DNA from: Lineus longissimus
Taxonomy: Eukaryota > Nemertea > Pilidiophora > Heteronemertea > Lineidae
Assembly: GCF_910592395.1 (NCBI RefSeq)
Contig: NC_088308.1
Span: 24,753,501 to 24,817,500, forward strand
Direction: 5' to 3'
DNA: 64,000 nt
Position numbers and translations under genes: made by a program. The notes beneath the pieces were generated by a model. That model saw only the letters and a list, made by a program, of their open reading frames with translations, was not told where the DNA came from and ran no database searches. Of the stretch, positions 27,001 through 34,845 are shown piece after piece; within the stretch, counting starts at the first letter, position 1; each line of letters begins with the position of its first letter.

Positions 27001-29977
27001 GTCAGTATACATATTCATTCGGCCAAAAAATATTGGTCAAGGAGCATTTTTCCGAGCAGAAACTTAATGGGAGGTTTCCTTTGATTAATAGACCAGTATC
27101 CCTGACCCAAAGATGAGATATGCGACTGGAATACATAATAAAGCAAATAGGACAAAAACCACCACAAGCGTCGGCGGTACATTATCCTGGCGGTGAATAT
27201 CATCTCTGCTTCGACGACTTCACCAACAACATTTGAAATTTCAGACCACAACCGGTAGAAAACTTCGTTTGCAAAATGCATTAGTAACAAATCTAATCGT
27301 AGTACACTGTACATGTATATCACGCAGATCTGTCGCATAGGCAGCTGAAGACTGTCATTCCATACAATGTATATCAATTTCCATCACGAAATTAATCTCC
27401 TTGTTGTGTCATTTAATCCGGCGCAATCCGGATGATACCAGCCTTGAAATCTGTCAGAAATGCCAATGTGTGGTAGATTGACGGTATTATCATTGTTGTG
27501 AAAGTGACTTTGATTTCTATTCTGTATCCACATGTAAGTAATAAAGTAACTTTACATTCATCTCAAGAAATACAATGCAATCGCGTCAAATTAACATGTT
27601 TGTCTAACACTTGGAAAGGTTTAGAGAAATGCGTAGGACAATTTTGTTTCGATAGATTGATGGATTAGTTTCATTTGAGATTACTCGAAAGGCGAGGTAC
27701 AAAGATATGGAAATGAAATAAGAACCAGTTAGAATGAGAGAGTGTGCTAGTCGACCGCGTTTCATTTGAATTTAGCGACACCTGGCTGATATGGTGTCGG
27801 GATCTCAACACAGTTTAGCATATCGATTCTAGCACACTGGTATTTCATAAGGCTTTGACAAATAAGCTATAATTGAGTTGTGATTGAGTGTCAGCGGAGA
27901 TCAATGGAAATCACCTTGTTTATTGAATACCTGGACCAAATGAGATTTAAGAGGCACAGTGAGGCAGTGTGCGCTGATCAAAAAGCGTATATAGAATGTT
28001 ATTTTATTATACAATTCTAGAAAAATAACGATGGTCTACAGAGTAACTTATATTTCATTGAGCACTTTTACTACGTCACTGTGGCTATTGTACATGTATT
28101 TGAAAGTTGAAAGAAAAGAGGTACTCATCTAAGAATCTGAAGACTCCGCAAGTAGGAATATGCATTTAGCTTATCGTAAAGAATTCTACTAAGAGCGGAC
28201 GCATCTCATCACACAAAGACAAACTATTCTCAGACACACAGACCTTTCTTTGACGTACATGTAAGTCAACCTGGTTACTTCCCCAGAAGGTAATTCCGCG
28301 AAACCAGACCGATGATACTTCTTCAAAATCCCAATGAAGATACTAGACAACAGGAGACCATTAGTGCAACCTGGCTGTCTATTGCTACATGCAACGGTTT
28401 CCAAAGAACCGGTGGGTGTGCGTTCAGCTTTCTTTTAAACCATGACACAGGTTTATCAAGAGCCGATTGCGTGAAATAGCCGGTTAAAGGGACAAAGAAA
28501 ATTGACGATAACATTTGCACACATGGACTGTGAAAAAATTCTCAGATCGCAGGCGTTGATACTTACTGCACTTTATTGCTGAAAACAGTGTTTCGTATTT
28601 GCTGTTGGAACTGGAGTGGAGAGAAGGGAAGGTACTACACCGGGAGAAACTGACACGCAGAAATTGACAATATGAAAGCAGTGACTCTACGAACCACATC
28701 CGTCACTCCAAATCTAATGAAAACTGTCAAAGAAAGACAATTTACCAGAGCCTGCGAAAATGACTATAATTCATGTCATGGGGACCATGTATCAGTGTTC
28801 ATAGCCAAGTATGGAACATAAGTGAGTTTGCGTGTTCAGCGAGTGCGGGGAGGGATTTGATATAGCTATTAATTATTCATAAGAAATTGGATTAAGCATT
28901 CACTATGTGGATTGTTATTGAATAAGTATGCATTAGTATGCTTGGCCGAACCGGTATCCAATATACTGTTAAATAAAAGTTATGGCGTTTTTGATGCAGC
29001 TAAGTTTACACGTGTACATGCTTGAGGACATTTCCATTAGCCGAAATAAATAGGATGTACATTTTCATTCGTTGACGCTATTTCAGCCGATTGATTCGAT
29101 TTCGAGGTCGGCTGCGTGCGCATCCTTTAACTATCAGATTGCATACAAGACATAGGTCATATTGCTTGCAGCTACGGTTCCCAAGTTACAGCGATAAAAA
29201 GACTCCGGGTATGACGTTCAGTTATCAAAATCGACCCACCAAAAAAGCGGACTAAGTGTGTCTGCATTTCAATGGATCGCAAGCTCGACGGGTGGTTTCT
29301 TTGAAACGAAGAAGGTGACCTTCCAAAGTGTTAGTCACATATCAAGTATAAAACTTGCGTTATTTACAACTGTACAAAAGTGCTTTGTTGAAGGTAAGTT
29401 CATCAGCTCATTTATAAAAGAGAACTCACGTTTCGCCCTCCGGAGAAGTAAGATCCACGTGTCCTAAACAACAAAACCACCTCGGGTCCTCACTGTAGTA
29501 AGTGAAATGCCTTTCCCAGCAAGGGGAACTCCGCCGGCGGCGCGACATTGACAGGTTTCCGCAAATTCGATTACATATCAACTACATTTTGAAATTCCAT
29601 AAACCTTGCAACCACTGGCTGACTTGTTGATAGAAACAATAGCAAACTGACTCAAACTCGGTATAAGTATGTACAGCAAAGAAAATAGTTCTGATTAATT
29701 CGATCAATAAGGCCATTTAGGGAAATGATAGCGTTTTATCTTCGGCAGACGGGACTTCGGGATGGGCTGCTGTTATATTTGGGATGGCCAGAAATAGTTT
29801 TGCACTCGAATGTGTTAAAAACTTACATGCCGATAACAAAATATTAGCTTACTTTGGGTTGCCTAGCTCAGCCGGCAGAAAGCTGTACTTAACATCACCA
29901 CGACTGTCCTCTTCGGTAGACGGTTGGCGTTGAATGCTCAGTGTCCTCACAGGCCTATGCTGTCCTCTCCTAGACAT
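1..29977 (-). CDS. BAIAP3: BAIAP3/UNC13D-like (Munc13-4 family) gene, 5' half, partial
   Basis: Eight exons join in phase: 29977-29853, 21154-20969, 8869-8782, 4505-4422, 3773-3606, 2430-2364, 930-660 and 233-189. They give 344 residues plus two bases, and the gene continues past position 1. The order is a basic N-terminus (about 1-104), a linker holding a FFESFTALSWKQE motif (105-133), a helical block (ELLYIEVLYTIKHKIG, then AFGISPEEH; 162-217) and a C2 domain from residue 218. C2 calcium-ligand aspartates D237 and D243 (in FSDPY) are visible. The same block order, including SDPYCMLGI and LPAK..I....V...TLNP.W, is known in human BAIAP3 and, more loosely, UNC13D. The family tethers and primes dense-core vesicles and secretory lysosomes in a calcium-dependent way. 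BAIAP3 is preferred over UNC13D because of the SDPYCMLGI and LPAK stretches. The MUN and second C2 domains would lie outside the window. Confidence 0.9.
189..233 (-). CDS. BAIAP3: BAIAP3-like coding exon 8 (C2 domain, continues off window)
   Basis: This 45-bp exon has a CTTTCAG acceptor and a TG/GTAAGT donor. It encodes DLDDPKSDRLHLDIW, matching the C2 'LHLDIWD.D' strand just before the third calcium loop. The following D.D ligands must lie in an exon left of position 1. Phase matches exon 7 (TT|C phenylalanine). Confidence 0.88.
660..930 (-). CDS. BAIAP3: BAIAP3-like coding exon 7 (C2 domain core with basic insert)
   Basis: The exon follows a TTTCTCCAG acceptor and ends before GTAAGTT. It opens with FSDPYCMLGIMPG, the canonical C2 loop-1 motif, and ends with LPAKYIKSTTVQPCTLNPNW then NEKFR, the C2 'TLNP.W.E.F' strand. 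Between them sits an insert of about 50 residues (roughly 254-303) with an acidic SSDEE patch and many lysines and arginines. BAIAP3 also has an insert here, but this one is longer and more basic. The exon ends in phase 2. Confidence 0.93.
2364..2430 (-). CDS. BAIAP3: BAIAP3-like coding exon 6 (start of first C2 domain)
   Basis: This 67-bp exon has a CACTTTCAG acceptor and an AAATG/GTATGT donor. It encodes APIVILNCTVVEGKDLEAKD then ANG, the first strand and calcium-binding loop of the C2 domain. It ends in phase 1, and the split glycine codon is completed by exon 7 (G|GC), giving ANGFSDPY across the junction. Confidence 0.92.
3606..3773 (-). CDS. BAIAP3: BAIAP3-like coding exon 5 (helical block before C2)
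   Basis: This 168-bp, phase 0-0 exon encodes 56 residues, including FELLYIEVLYTIKHKIGTTS and then YLYAQDAFGISPEEHARLL. Human BAIAP3 and UNC13D carry the equivalent block (an 'LY..LYTVL.R.G' helix, then 'F....EEH') just before their first C2 domain. Acceptor TTTACAG and donor AAAAG/GTATCG flank it. Confidence 0.9.
3811..3890. repeat. Short tandem repeat, about 22-30 bp units, three copies
   Basis: The core TAATATCAGTGTATACATTC occurs three times in succession, spaced by 22 to 30 bases. It lies in the intron immediately upstream of BAIAP3-like exon 5, beginning about 40 bp from its acceptor. Confidence 0.85.
4422..4505 (-). CDS. BAIAP3: BAIAP3-like coding exon 4
   Basis: This 84-bp, phase 0-0 exon has a CTGTAG acceptor and a GAG/GTAAGA donor. 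It encodes 28 residues beginning DEKEADKAPPSELLFGPRQK. It is a charged linker before the helical block of exon 5 and has no independent fold that I can name. Confidence 0.83.
5309..5531. repeat. Minisatellite of about 40-bp units carrying CCAAT motifs
   Basis: Five diverged units plus a partial sixth start at about 5309, 5351, 5397, 5437, 5477 and 5516. The consensus is TTTGATAAGATTCATGTAGT followed by AAACCAATCACAGGGAAGTC. Four units keep CCAAT; the second has CCATTGG. Unit lengths are 39-46 bp. Confidence 0.9.
7157..7171. repeat. Poly-C tract (15 bp)
   Basis: An uninterrupted run of 15 C preceded by CCTCCT. It is a mononucleotide microsatellite in intron 3 of the BAIAP3-like gene. Confidence 0.95.
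8782..8869 (-). CDS. BAIAP3: BAIAP3-like coding exon 3
   Basis: This 88-bp exon lies between a TTTCCAG acceptor and a GAG/GTAAGT donor. It encodes VQESDGSFFESFTALSWKQE and nine more residues (to RRLRAANE). The FFE.FTAL.WKQE.RRL pattern is one I associate with BAIAP3 orthologues. It ends in phase 0, matching exon 4. Confidence 0.85.
8870..20968 (-). other. BAIAP3-like intron 2, 12.1 kb
   Basis: This long AT-rich intron contains scattered stop codons in all frames and no exon, RNA gene or terminal-repeat element that I can support. Its short ORFs (for example at 9683-9934 and 15766-16083, minus) show no recognisable domain. Confidence 0.55.
20969..21154 (-). CDS. BAIAP3: BAIAP3-like coding exon 2 (basic N-terminal region)
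   Basis: The exon follows a TTGAAACAG acceptor and ends TAC AG before a GTAACG donor. It encodes 61 whole codons, highly basic at first (TSKKKVTRKSGQLIIRW) and then proline/glycine-rich (GGQFPPPGLRF). Its phases match both neighbours: it takes two bases from exon 1 and gives two bases to exon 3, forming an AGG arginine codon. An internal ATG at 21129 could serve as an alternative start. I see no catalytic or fold motif. Support is from phase, open frame and position. Confidence 0.75.
21155..29852 (-). other. BAIAP3-like intron 1, 8.7 kb
   Basis: This lies between the first two coding exons. Several 70-120 residue ORFs overlap on both strands (21766-22094, 22649-23049, 23463-24000, 25485-25843, 27015-27377). 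None resembles a known family or has convincing splice context. A TACATGTACATGTA palindrome occurs at 21299 and again near 25012. Confidence 0.5.
29853..29977 (-). CDS. BAIAP3: BAIAP3-like coding exon 1 (start codon)
   Basis: The exon opens with ATG at 29977 in a good context (ACAACATGT, A at -3) and encodes 41 residues starting MSRRGQHRPVRTLSIQRQ. It ends CCA AA before a GTAAGC donor, in phase 2. The next exon starts with a single G followed by TAT TTG, so the junction restores a lysine codon. The exon is too short to show up as a long ORF and was found by matching splice phase. The peptide itself is not one I recognise; its assignment rests on phase, strand and a basic N-terminus like that of other family members. 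A possible acceptor (GAAGTCAG) lies just upstream of the ATG, so there may be an earlier 5' UTR exon. Confidence 0.72.
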
Positions 29978-31459
29978 GTTGTCTTCCTGACTTCACCAGC
30001 GGAAAACCTGCAGATACAAAGTGTTTTGAACCTTACTAATTTGATATTGATTAGTTCTTGACGATGGTTTAGTTTCTTGCGCACCCGCGCTGCAGTGGAG
30101 GGCTGCATTGGACAGTCTCCAAGCAGTACTTAAAACACATTTTTAGAACTTATTTCATTTTGGACGTGAGGAAAGACTGGCGTTTGAAACTCGCAACTGC
30201 TTTAGGAGTATAGTTGCTTCGGTGCTGGTGCCTATACAAGGGAATCCCTCAAATGAACACCGAGTGCTCTGATTTAGATCCACGTCAAAAAGGCCCCGGT
30301 CGCGTTCAGAAGATGGCGAGCATATGCATTGATAGACAGAAGTGAGTGTTTTGTAAGTTACCGAATCGCGCTTTGACGAAAAAGAATTAAGGCTCGCGAC
30401 AGATTTTGAAAACATGTAGGGAAAAGGAGTTGCTATGTACGATTTGAATCAACGGCCATACGAAGACTCATCAAGGATAATATGTCAGCATCGCAGCTTC
30501 TAAACGAAACTCGCCCAATACACAAATCCGGACAATATTTGGTATAAATATGTGTTCAATCAAGAGAGGCGGAGCAATTTCGGGCGCCAGTGGTATTCCC
30601 AAGGTCAGGAACCCTTCGGCTATAATTCAAAAGGCGAACACTATATGGCTCTAAAGCTGTTGTTGGGAATCAATAGTTTTAATATCTTACTTGTTGATGT
30701 TATTAGTGCATGATAACGTCATTCGAAAGTTAAAAATCGATTGAACCCTTCTGGCAGCTCTATACATACGATCCAAAGAAGCACTTATAGTTGTCCTAAG
30801 GGACACAACATTATGAGGGATTAAAAATAAATGTCCATCAATTTAAAGAATTACCAATAAGCTAATCGTTGGTTGATGTATATCAAGATTAAAATTAGGA
30901 GGTTTTCGGTTTCTGGAGGCAAGTAAATAGAAATTATTGAAGGATTCTATTTTTTGAAATTTCGCTATCACAAAATTTCTATCAGTTGCCAAAATTAATT
31001 CGATATCTAAAACGAATATGGGACATATTTTCAGATATTTCGATTTAATCCAAGCCATAGTATGAGAAGATTATATAACTTCTAACAAGGCAAAACCTTC
31101 TCGTGATAATGATAATTCTATATTGATGGCAACAGCCCGCAATTTTGAGCAATGAGACATATACAGCTTCCATGCAAATCAGGTGGTCGAAGCGTTCGAG
31201 CCCGATCTCCGCCGTGGTCTTATGTTCTCAAGATTGTTTTCACTTTTTTAATGTATCGGGAATAGTCCTATCCATTCATTTCAATAGTTTGATGCAATCG
31301 AAGCAGGTGACTCTGAACCTACAACTCCTTCTATTCATCAGTTCGCGATCGTCTATAGTGCCATGTACATTGTATGTTTATGTTTATCGGATTTTTAATT
31401 CATTGTTGTGTCCCAGGGCCGGCTAACACCTGATAATCAGTCAGGTCAGAAGACACCAG
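29978..31459. other. Upstream region between the BAIAP3-like start and the transposon
   Basis: This 1.5 kb must contain the proximal promoter and 5' UTR of the BAIAP3-like gene unless a distant 5' exon exists. I could not identify a TATA box or initiator with confidence. No other gene is seen. Confidence 0.4.
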
Positions 31460-31477
31460 GGGCCGGTTGCACAAAAG
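31460..31477 (+). repeat. Left terminal inverted repeat of the Harbinger-like element
   Basis: An 18-bp perfect arm, GGGCCGGTTGCACAAAAG, pairs with 34828-34845. Imperfect pairing continues inward to about 31520. Confidence 0.92.
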
Positions 31478-31837
31478 AAAAAAATAGTTAAAAATCACTG
31501 TTAGTTTATCTTGGCGTTAACTTAACTCCAAAAAGTTAATTTGGGTTGCAAGAAAGAAAATTATTTAAAAGTAGCGTTAAGTTAACGCTAACTTTAACTG
31601 ACCTCCTAACCCCAAGATAAATCCCTATTTTGGAGTTAGTTGAAACAAAATGGTGGACAATCAGGCCCTGTTTGTGGCATAACATTTTCATCATGTCACT
31701 GACACTGTAGCTTCTAATTTTGATACATTCCCTTTGTGTTTTAAATAACTTGATATTTACTATATATTTACTATTTAATATATTTAATATTTAAAAAATT
31801 CAAATCCTATAAACATAGATACTATTTACACATAAAT

Positions 31838-32079
31838 TTACAGTTCAATGCCCGACAGACCCAAGAACTCCTTTTCCTTCAGAAGAGCAATCTCCAGCTG
31901 TAGCTTTTCTATTCGAAGGCCAGCCTCTTTCTGAAGAACTTCCTGAGTACGTGTTGTGGCCTTCTGCGTAACAAGAGTTGCCTCAAGGACCTCAAGCTGC
32001 ATGTTAAATACATCCTGCTGAGTCTTCTGTCGGCACATGGCGTCTGTCAGCAGACCCTTCGCATGTGCTTTCCTGGCAC
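31838..32079 (-). CDS. Myb-like gene exon 5 (coiled coil, stop)
   Basis: The exon starts after a CTCTCCTAG acceptor and ends TAA at 31838. It encodes 79 residues rich in L, E, K and Q with heptad-like spacing, ending GLSGIEL. Likely used for dimerisation or contact with a partner. Confidence 0.85.
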
Positions 32080-34264
32080 CTAGGAGAGAATGAAACAAAT
32101 TATGACGGGTTAAATGGATCACACAGCACTTCAATTTTGTCACTTTGTGAACGGCCAGAGCTCATTTTAGCACATTTGATTGATTCATGTAGGGACTGCT
32201 TAAAATCAAGAAAGGCTTTCGCCATTCTAGAGTCCCAACTACTCACCAGTGACTTTGCACAGTTTGGCCTTCTTTTTGGCTGGAGATTTTGGGGCAGTCA
32301 TTGCAGTGGCTGTCATCGTCTGTTGAGAATCTAGAATAAAAAATGACAGTTCGGCCTATATGATGATAAATATCAAATCACGAAAGGTCACAAAATGTTT
32401 TGCAACCAAAACTCTGGCAAATATAGATTCAAATATCCAAAATGCAAATGCCTTGATATATGAGGTGTGGGCCAGGCTATCAGCATCGATGCAGTATTAG
32501 ACCCCGGGCCTAATAGCCTACTGAAAGACCGAACCTGTATCTAATAGCATACCAAGAATTATTGTGGCTCCCTCTATGTGTGTTTCGTGTGGTTGACGAT
32601 CAAAGGTTGCCACAACCACTGCATCTGAGCAGTCGACATCAACATCTGCAGCTTGATTTACTGAAAAATTAAATGAAATTATCATAAAAAATAATTTTAC
32701 TATTTCTAAATTAAAGACGCATGATGTCTAACCGGGTCACTACAGTCGCTTTCTGTTTCTCAGTAGGCCTACTTGTATTTCTTCCATTGTATACCGGTAC
32801 CAATGTAATGTATCATAGTCTAAGAAATACTCGGCTCTTAATTGACATGGGCATATTTATCATCGAGCTTCCAGCACCTTTAAATTAAACTTACCAGGAG
32901 TCCAACCAGCCAGATCAGGTAATGTAACAGGGAGGGAGACTGCTGCTGTAGCCTTTATAGGTGTGGTTACTGAAAATATTAACAAATGAAAGTTTTAAAG
33001 TTTAAAGGGAATGAATCACATAAATTGGCGGGAAAAATCAATAAATTCTAATTAAATCCATTGAAAATCCAAATTTCTATGGATATTCCATTAAAACAGG
33101 GTGATGTCAGCTTAACAATAGGCCTAATGTGTACAATTGCGATCATTTTGTTAATTCTTTGAGGTAATTCACATGACTTATTGAATAAATTAAAAGTATT
33201 AACAAAATATTTATATTGGAACTTATTTCTGTTTCACCCTGTATAGTACTATTTGCAAACTTTGCGTTCCATACACTTACTGGGCATGCTCAGTGCGTTT
33301 AGAAATATGGAGTCGGGAAATTTGCAAGCGCGTATTTGGAGCAGCGAATAACCACATTTTCTGTACTTTTGTGCAGTTGAACTACCTTATCTGCTGATGA
33401 ATTTGATTTATAGAGCTATGAAGTCAACTACTATGGTACAATTTCTAAGTGACGGTCATGAAAAGCTGTACTTTCGGCCGCTTGAAAAATGCATGCATGC
33501 ACTGTCATGTCAGCATGTACACATGGTCGCTATACACACAGGAAGTCCAACAGAAATGGCTGGCATAGTGCCAATATCGATGCAGGCACCAGACGACATA
33601 CTTTGAACTTAGCCAGGGTAGGGCCGAGTTGAGCTTAATTCCACCAATGTTTTTGAAGATTGACATCAGGCTATGAAATCTAGACCTATGTAAGGCTTAG
33701 GCCTATGTTCAGAAATATATGCTGGTAGAAGTAGATAGCGTTTTATGGCCTAATTAGGCTAAATCGGAGCCTGGTGTACCTACCTGCAGACTCAAATCCA
33801 CCAGTGATGCCTCTGAATGCTGCGTCTTTTTCGAATGTTTCTATTATTCTCTGCAGTGTAGGGTCGGCCTGTGGCATCTTTCCCCCTCCGCCAGTCCCTC
33901 TCTGGTGTTTTTGCTGCAGGGAATGGATCTCTTTCGCCTTTGAAAGCTGCTGGTTCCATTTTTCCCTGCAGTTATCCCCGGTCCTTGTGGCCACTCCCAA
34001 GGAACTAACCATTAGGGCAATTTCATCCCATTTGTTTTTTTTCATTTTGTTTGTCACATCTGACGAAAACTTGGATCGCAAGATCCCAAGTTCATTTATG
34101 ACAACATCGGCTAAAACTTCGGCTTCTGAGTGTGAAAAATTTGGTTTTCTCTCCCTTTTTGTCTTTTGAGATGAATGATTCTCTATGGAGGCAGCCATCT
34201 TGCATGTCTTGCTTTCAATATGAGGACCAAATGCATTATGGGAAATGTCCCTAGCAACTAACAT
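31838..34264 (-). CDS. Myb/SANT-like DNA-binding protein of a Harbinger-like transposon
   Basis: Five exons, 34264-33784, 32969-32895, 32660-32553, 32330-32247 and 32079-31838, join in phase (every junction is phase 1) to 329 residues ending at TAA. A second start at 34198 (MAASIENHSS) would give 307. Residues about 41-110 form a Myb/SANT-like trihelix-type domain with tryptophans at 79 (KNKWDEIA) and 103 (CREKWNQQL). This resembles the NAIF1/TSNARE1-type Myb domain, itself known to derive from Harbinger. A glycine/lysine stretch follows, and a KSPAKKKAK segment in exon 4 could be a nuclear signal. The last exon is a predicted coiled coil (LQKEAGLRIEKLQLEIALLK). In Harbingers this protein brings the transposase to the nucleus and the ends. 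The frame is unbroken, so it was recently functional or is still selected. Confidence 0.85.
32247..32330 (-). CDS. Myb-like gene exon 4 (basic, possible nuclear signal)
   Basis: An 84-bp exon between TTATTCTAG and GTGAGT, encoding TATAMTAPKSPAKKKAKLCK. The lysine cluster could act as a nuclear localisation signal. Confidence 0.75.
32553..32660 (-). CDS. Myb-like gene exon 3
   Basis: A 108-bp exon between TTTTTCAG and GTATGC. It encodes an acidic segment (NQAADVDVDCSDAVVVATFD) and then HIEGATIIL. Phase 1 at both ends. Confidence 0.75.
32895..32969 (-). CDS. Myb-like gene exon 2
   Basis: A 75-bp exon between TTTTCAG and GTAAGTT encoding VTTPIKATAAVSLPVTLPDL then AGWTP. Low-complexity linker. 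Confidence 0.75.
33784..34264 (-). CDS. Myb-like gene exon 1 (DNA-binding domain)
   Basis: ATG at 34264 (alternative 34198) through the whole Myb/SANT-like domain and a TGGGGKMPQADPTLQRI segment, ending TCT GCA G before GTAGGT. Confidence 0.85.
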
Positions 34265-34356
34265 TGATTTACTTAAAAGTAGCGTTAGTTAACATTGGGC
34301 CTAACATTGATTTGTGAAACTCAATTTTAGCGTTATGTTAGCTAACGCTAAGTTAG

Positions 34357-34772
34357 GGGTGTATACAAAACCAAGACCTAAGACATAAGACCTAAGACCT
34401 AAGATCCCCTGATGTACAAAACTAAGACTCTGATATTTTTCTTCAAAATTTCAGTTTGGAATTGGGTCTTAGTTTTGTACCTCGGGGGATCTTAGTTTTG
34501 TACGTACAAAACTAAGATCCCCTGATGTACAAAACTAAGACTCTGATATTTTTCTTCAAAATTTCAGTTTGGAATTGGGTCTTAGTTTTGTACCTCGGGG
34601 GATCTTAGTTTTGTACGTACAAAACTAAGATCCCCTGATGTACAAAACTAAGACTCTGATATTTTTCTTCAAAATTTTAGTTTGGAATTGGCCTCCCCGG
34701 GTCTTAGTTTTGTACCTCGGGGGATCTTAGGTCTTAGGTCTTATGTCTTAGGTCTTGGTTTTGTATACACCC
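34357..34772. mobile_element. Nested MITE-like palindromic element with 9-bp target duplication
   Basis: A 416-bp insertion inside the right end of the Harbinger-like element. It begins GGGTGTATACAAAACCAAGA and ends with the reverse complement; about 50 bp of each end pair. CTAAGTTAG occurs immediately on both sides (34348-34356 and 34773-34781), a 7- to 9-bp target duplication (the exact length is ambiguous because the ends share G/C). The interior is three 113-bp palindromic units. There is no coding capacity. An 8-9 bp duplication suggests hAT or Mutator-type mobilisation. Confidence 0.8.
34403..34741. repeat. Three tandem 113-bp units, each an internal inverted repeat
   Basis: GATCCCCTGATGTACAAAAC recurs at 34403, 34516 and 34629, an exact 113-bp period. 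Each unit has arms GTACAAAACTAAGAC and GTCTTAGTTTTGTAC. The joins between units form perfect 38-bp palindromes (34485-34522 and 34598-34635). The third unit differs by a CCTCCCC-type change near 34692. Confidence 0.93.
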
Positions 34773-34827
34773 CTAAGTTAGGGACTTTAACATAAAAAGA
34801 TAAACTAACATACTTTTATCACCATAA

Positions 34828-34845
34828 CTTTTGTGCAACCGGCCC
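34828..34845 (-). repeat. Right terminal inverted repeat of the Harbinger-like element
   Basis: This is the reverse complement of the 18-bp left arm, followed by the CAG target duplication. Confidence 0.92.

Larger units (their letters stand above)
31460..34845 (-). mobile_element. PIF/Harbinger-like DNA transposon carrying only a Myb-like gene
   Basis: The left end begins GGGCCGGTTGCACAAAAG and the right end finishes with its exact reverse complement. After a short divergent stretch the pairing resumes with TGTTAGTTTATCT in both arms, so the imperfect inverted repeat is about 60 bp. A CAG trinucleotide flanks each end (31457-31459 and 34846-34848), consistent with a 3-bp target duplication. 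Subterminal motifs built on GCGTTAAC and TTTATCTTGG occur inside both ends. The only gene is a five-exon Myb/SANT-like ORF on the minus strand. Autonomous Harbingers also encode a DDE nuclease, and none is visible in the 3,386 bp. Harbinger target duplications are usually TWA, so the family assignment rests mainly on the Myb-like protein and the 3-bp duplication. Confidence 0.85.

Noticed and set aside
27015-27377. Minus-strand ORF of 120 codons inside BAIAP3-like intron 1
   Set aside because: Hydrophobic and aromatic composition typical of AT-rich random frames; no domain and no splice evidence.
29864-29875. TAGCTCAGCCGG, a perfect match to the tRNA A-box pattern
   Set aside because: No B-box (GGTTCRANTCC) follows at the right distance and no cloverleaf forms. 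The bases lie inside a phase-matched coding exon on the other strand.
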